A DNA stretch of 64,000 nucleotides. Source: Pyxicephalus adspersus. Lineage: Eukaryota; Chordata; Amphibia; Anura; Pyxicephalidae. The translations under genes and the position numbers were made by a program. Location of the stretch: the NCBI RefSeq assembly GCF_032062135.1, contig NC_092859.1:130428299-130492298 (forward strand). Direction: 5' to 3'. Below are positions 60,470 through 64,000 of this stretch, piece by piece. The notes under the pieces are model-generated. The model was not told where the DNA came from and did no database searches. It saw only the letters and a program-made list of their open reading frames with translations. Numbering within the stretch: position 1 is the first letter of the stretch; each line of letters opens with the position of its first letter.

Positions 60470-60752
60470 CTATCTTTGGGAGTCCATATCACTGGCAGCT
60501 TGATGTGGACCTCCTATTGGCTTTCCATGAATGGGGACCTCACATCATCCAAAAGAGAAATTTACTGTAATGAGTACAAAGTAATATAGAGGACAGGCCC
60601 TATCTGAAGTGTTGGAGTAGTGGTCCCCTACACCCAAAAGCAATGCAAGGAACCTGGATGGAGAATTTGGGTAAGTATATCTTGCTTTACAAAGAAAATG
60701 TGCCAGACTGGTTTAGAAAGGAAGGCGGGGTTGAAGGTAGTTCAATATTTGC
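60470..60752. repeat. Local duplication, copy 1
   Basis: CTATCTTTGGGAGTCCAT, CACTGGCAGCTTGATG, CATCATCCAAAAGAGAAAT, GGAGTAGTGGTCCCCT, AAGGAACCTGGATGGAGAAT and GGTTTAGAAAGGAAGG occur in the same order at 62348-62598. This copy has an extra segment of about 30 bp (around GGCTTTCCATGAATGGGGAC). Confidence 0.9.
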
Positions 60753-61027
60753 TTAGAAATAATTTTTTTTGGTTTATTTGGCAAAAAAAACACCCACATT
60801 TAATCTAATAAATAATGTATAAATCATTAGAAATATTTTTATTATATTTATATATGTACACAAGGGAAGCCATATTTGCATAATGTACAGTATAACATTA
60901 TTACCTACTTCCTGCATTATTGTTGTGCTCCATTTTATTTTTACAGTGCAAGGCTAATGGTTGACCAAGATATTAAAGCATTCCTTTTAACAACATAACA
61001 AAATAACAAGCATATTATCCTTTATAG
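60753..61027. other. Intergenic, AT-rich
   Basis: Nothing recognised. The last 8 bases (CTTTATAG) are the left target duplication of the next element. Confidence 0.5.
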
Positions 61028-61291
61028 CAGGGGTCCCCAGTCTGTGGCTCACTAGTGGACTGCAGCCATCTGACAGCCATGGCTCTGGCAAGAACCCCAC
61101 TCCATACGGACCACAGGCTCTCTGGACACAACCCGACCACTCGCAGACCAGCGATGGGAGAGTGGGCAGGGTTCTGGCATTATGACATCACTCTGGGGAA
61201 GTTTCTTAGTGACACACGGCTCCTCTGCACATGCGTGGTCAGAGTCCATGCATTTAGTGGTCCGCGTGCTAGAAAAGGTTGGGGACCACTG
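61028..61291. mobile_element. Non-autonomous hAT element with 8-bp target duplication
   Basis: The ends CAGGGGTCCCCA and TTGGGGACCACTG form an imperfect terminal inverted repeat typical of hAT elements. Flanks are CTTTATAG (61020-61027) and CTTGATAG (61292-61299), 7 of 8 identical. The 264-bp interior is GC-richer than its surroundings and has no transposase; frames on both strands are accidental. Confidence 0.85.
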
Positions 61292-61299
61292 CTTGATAG

Positions 61300-62206
61300 T
61301 CAACCCTTCCTCTAGTGCCAAGTCTACCAATTTTAACCATACCTTCCAACTTCTGGAAAAGAGAGACACCCTTTAACTCAAAGTATGTTGACAAATGACA
61401 CCCCTGCCACCCCAGCATTTCTTGGTCCATAAACAAAATATGGAAAAAAAAATTGGCAAAATGGAAAAGTATTTTTCTGTTACATTTACTTTATATTAGT
61501 TTTTGAATCAATGGAATAGAATACTTAAGAAGCAAGTGAAATATTTGGTGAAAATTAAAATTTTTTTAATAGTTAATAACTTTTCTTATAGAAGTATGTA
61601 AATCCATACAAGGCATAACTAAGAAGGAAGAGAAGCAGTAAATTCAAAATCAAAAGCAGCTAGAAGGTATGCAATACCGAAAGTATAACAATAACAAAAC
61701 TATATGAAAATATGGGCTTATTAAAATTCTGCATATTTTCCATTTAAGTCAGAGCAGAACACATTCTGATTGCCTGACGCGGGTACTATATACTGCACTT
61801 AACCCTTTTGCATTTTGAAGTGTTTAACTAAAAATAAAACATAGGTGGGACTAATAGCTATCGTTAAATAAAGGGCAGGAAATTAACTAAAATCCATGTT
61901 TATTACTATTTTGCAGACTTAATATGTAACCCAGAGAAAGCTATTTTTGTTCCATCTGTGCTTTTTGTTTTTTCAGCCACACATCCTGTGTACTTCAACT
62001 TAAACTGATTTAATCCGGTCTCTCAATTAGTGGTGAAGTATGCAGAATCAACAATTACCTGCACTGCACAGCAAAGCCTCTAACTTGACTTAAATCTCTG
62101 TATGAACAATGGTTATATACTGTATTTTTAATGAAAGTTAGACAAATTTATTTTTAGCTTAGTAATAGTAAACCACTAACTCCAGGACATTTTATGTGAT
62201 GTCACC
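61300..62206. other. Intergenic, nothing recognised
   Basis: AT-rich unique sequence. Confidence 0.5.
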
Positions 62207-62283
62207 TTTCTGTGAACTCCCTACTACATTCAATCACACATTCACCTACATATTCTGATATTTGATATAATCTCTTATTTAGA
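62207..62283. repeat. Short direct repeat, copy 1
   Basis: TTTCTGTGAACTCCCTACTA, CAATCACACATTCACC and TTGATATAATCTC recur in order at about 62602-62675, directly after the second copy of the larger duplication. Confidence 0.85.
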
Positions 62284-62347
62284 AAAGAAAGAGGAATTAT
62301 TACAACTGTTAATGAATGCCTAGAACAAAAAGAAAGATGGGTAGGAC

Positions 62348-62598
62348 CTATCTTTGGGAGTCCATGTCACTGGCAGCTTGATGGAGACATCTCATCATCC
62401 AAAAGAGAAATGTACTCCAATGGTGTCAGTACCAGGGAATTTAGGGGACTAGCCATATCTGCAGTGCTGGAGTAGTGGTCCCCTGCACCTGTAAGGAACC
62501 TGGATGGAGAATGTGGGTGTATATACCCTGCTTTCCAATGAAAATGTGCAGGATTGGTTTAGAAAGGAAGGAAGACGTGAAGGTGGTTCAATATTTGC
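62348..62598. repeat. Local duplication, copy 2
   Basis: Counterpart of 60470-60752, with the same block order and diverged by point changes and indels. It is followed at once by the second copy of the short direct repeat. Confidence 0.9.
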
Positions 62599-62601
62599 CT
62601 G

Positions 62602-62675
62602 CTTTCTGTGAACTCTGTACTACATTTAATCACACATTCACCAACTTAACCTGATTATTGATATAATCTCATATT
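62602..62675. repeat. Short direct repeat, copy 2
   Basis: Counterpart of 62207-62283. Its end runs into a SINE tail fragment (ATTTATATAGTACCAACATA at about 62672-62700, minus strand). Confidence 0.8.
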
Positions 62676-62701
62676 TATATAGTACCAACATAATACACAA
62701 A

Positions 62702-64000
62702 AAATAATTGGGGGAAGATTATACACTTACATAGAAATCCAGTATAAACTATGATGCAGGAAGTGAAAAAGACCTTGTTCAAGGACTTAAATAAACTTAA
62801 AAAGATAGGGGAGCTAATTAGAACTGTGGTTGCTCAGTAATGAATGCCTATGAAGATGGTTAGGACTTTTTTGAATGTGTTAAAGGTGGGTGCAAGACAA
62901 ATAGGGTGAGAGGGGAAGTTTAAGGGAGTGGGGGCAGCTCTAAAGTCTTGGAGCAGTGCATGGGAACAGATCATGTGTAGGAAGGACATCCATTGCTCAC
63001 CAGAAGAGCAGAGCGAAGTAGATGGGACTGGGTTAGTGAAGTGATAATGGTAAAATATAGCAAACTGAATTTGATTCTGATGTAAATTTTAAGTTGGTGA
63101 AGATAATTGCAGAAAAAAGCAGCAGGTAAAGAGTGGTAATAATAGGCTTATACTAGGATTTTAATGGTTTCTGGGAAAAGAAATGGTGCTATCTTGAATA
63201 TGTTGAGGACGGTGGAAATGTCAATGCCTGAAGATGTTCTGGATATGAGGAGAAGTAGAGAGTTGAATTTAAAATGGTATGAAGGCAGCAAAGATATTTT
63301 TTAACTGCACGTTCCTTTTATGTGGTGAAAGTAAAAGAATCATCTACAAGGTCATAAGATTCACCCCTTCTGCTACCAAAATACACTGCTACCAAAAATA
63401 CATTATTTGATCACAGTAATAGATAAAATAAAGTATCTGATGTCAAGATAATATCAGCTTATTGCACATATATCACATTAAGTATGCAAAAACGATTCCA
63501 GGAAAATAAAGGCAAAGGAAGAACAGATAAAATAACTTCTACTCTCCTAACACAAAGTTTTGAGAATTGGCCCTACTGTATACCAAACAAATATATTCCA
63601 CATAGTCTAATTCTCAAGGTGCCTATACATATCTTCGGAGGAAGATCATTATAAATGTTTTCTAAGAACTAACCCCAGTCCAGACTGCTATCAAATTTTG
63701 TGGTCAAGAGACCACAGAAGTTGGCAGCAGATGGAATATCAGGTGGGAGCAATGATTATGGAGAGAAGACAAAAGTTACTAGGCCCAGACCACCCTCCTC
63801 CCCATTTTATCTCAGTTCGCAAAATCTGTGCATTAACTGGATAGAGGTCAGGTCTTAAAGTAAAAGCTTACTACTGCATGGTTAGGGGAAGAACATTTTC
63901 CACTCCTTCAATGAGACCCCTTTCAATGAAGCACATCACAGACTGTGGAAGTCTTCAATAATAAAATTTGCTTTTCCAGTTTTGGATGTCACATAATACA
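62702..64000. other. Intergenic, nothing recognised
   Basis: No gene, clear repeat or RNA gene was recognised up to the end of the window. Confidence 0.45.

Noticed and set aside
61052..61376. Overlapping frames of 86-105 codons on both strands
   Set aside because: They lie mainly within the 264-bp non-autonomous hAT element, which is GC-richer and so has fewer stops; no transposase motif.

Overview
The window is vertebrate nuclear DNA, most likely from a frog. It carries one recognisable protein-coding gene, on the + strand: the orthologue of SEMA6D (semaphorin-6D, a class 6 transmembrane semaphorin). All the coding exons appear to be present. I could chain 18 coding exons from the start codon at 29723 to the stop codon ending at 46354. 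Every junction is GT-AG and the reading frame is continuous over 3,258 nt (1,085 codons plus stop). The amphibian call is an inference. It rests on tetrapod-like SEMA6D exons together with repeats that look like anuran families: short palindromic MITEs, a SINE whose 3' end reads GTTGGCGCTATATAAAT, and hAT-type non-autonomous elements.

Layout. Positions 1 to about 29676 have no convincing coding exon. They are probably the large 5' non-coding intron(s) and promoter-proximal DNA of SEMA6D. A GC-richer stretch at about 1320-2135 ends at a consensus donor and is the best candidate for a 5' non-coding exon or promoter region. The rest of this part is unique AT-rich DNA with scattered MITEs, SINE fragments, microsatellites, a near-perfect 58-bp-arm hairpin (21186-21312) and two stretches that look like conserved non-coding elements.

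Positions 29677-46354 hold the coding exons. The first coding exon carries the signal peptide, the next exons encode the Sema propeller, then a PSI domain, then juxtamembrane cassette exons. The last exon encodes the membrane segment and the whole cytoplasmic tail. Introns range from 92 bp to 2.7 kb. The intron at 35001-37678 contains a 71-bp higher-order minisatellite, a MITE beside or inside it, and a probable conserved non-coding element. Positions 46355 to about 50722 are a long 3' UTR with two embedded palindromic MITEs, Pumilio-type motifs and an AATAAA signal at 50701.

Positions 50723-64000 are gene-free downstream DNA. They hold a near full-length SINE, a hAT element with a recognisable 8-bp target duplication (61028-61291), degenerate minisatellites, diverged local duplications and a hammerhead-ribozyme-like motif at about 52728-52775.

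The items most worth checking are: an immediate in-frame stop on read-through after coding exon 12, which would give a 476-residue truncated Sema isoform; the overlapping upstream ORF at the SEMA6D start; the MITE-derived hairpins in the 3' UTR; the 21.2-kb hairpin; the intronic minisatellite; and the hammerhead-like motif. I saw no clearly new multi-gene system, and no CRISPR array, tRNA gene, rRNA gene or intact transposase.
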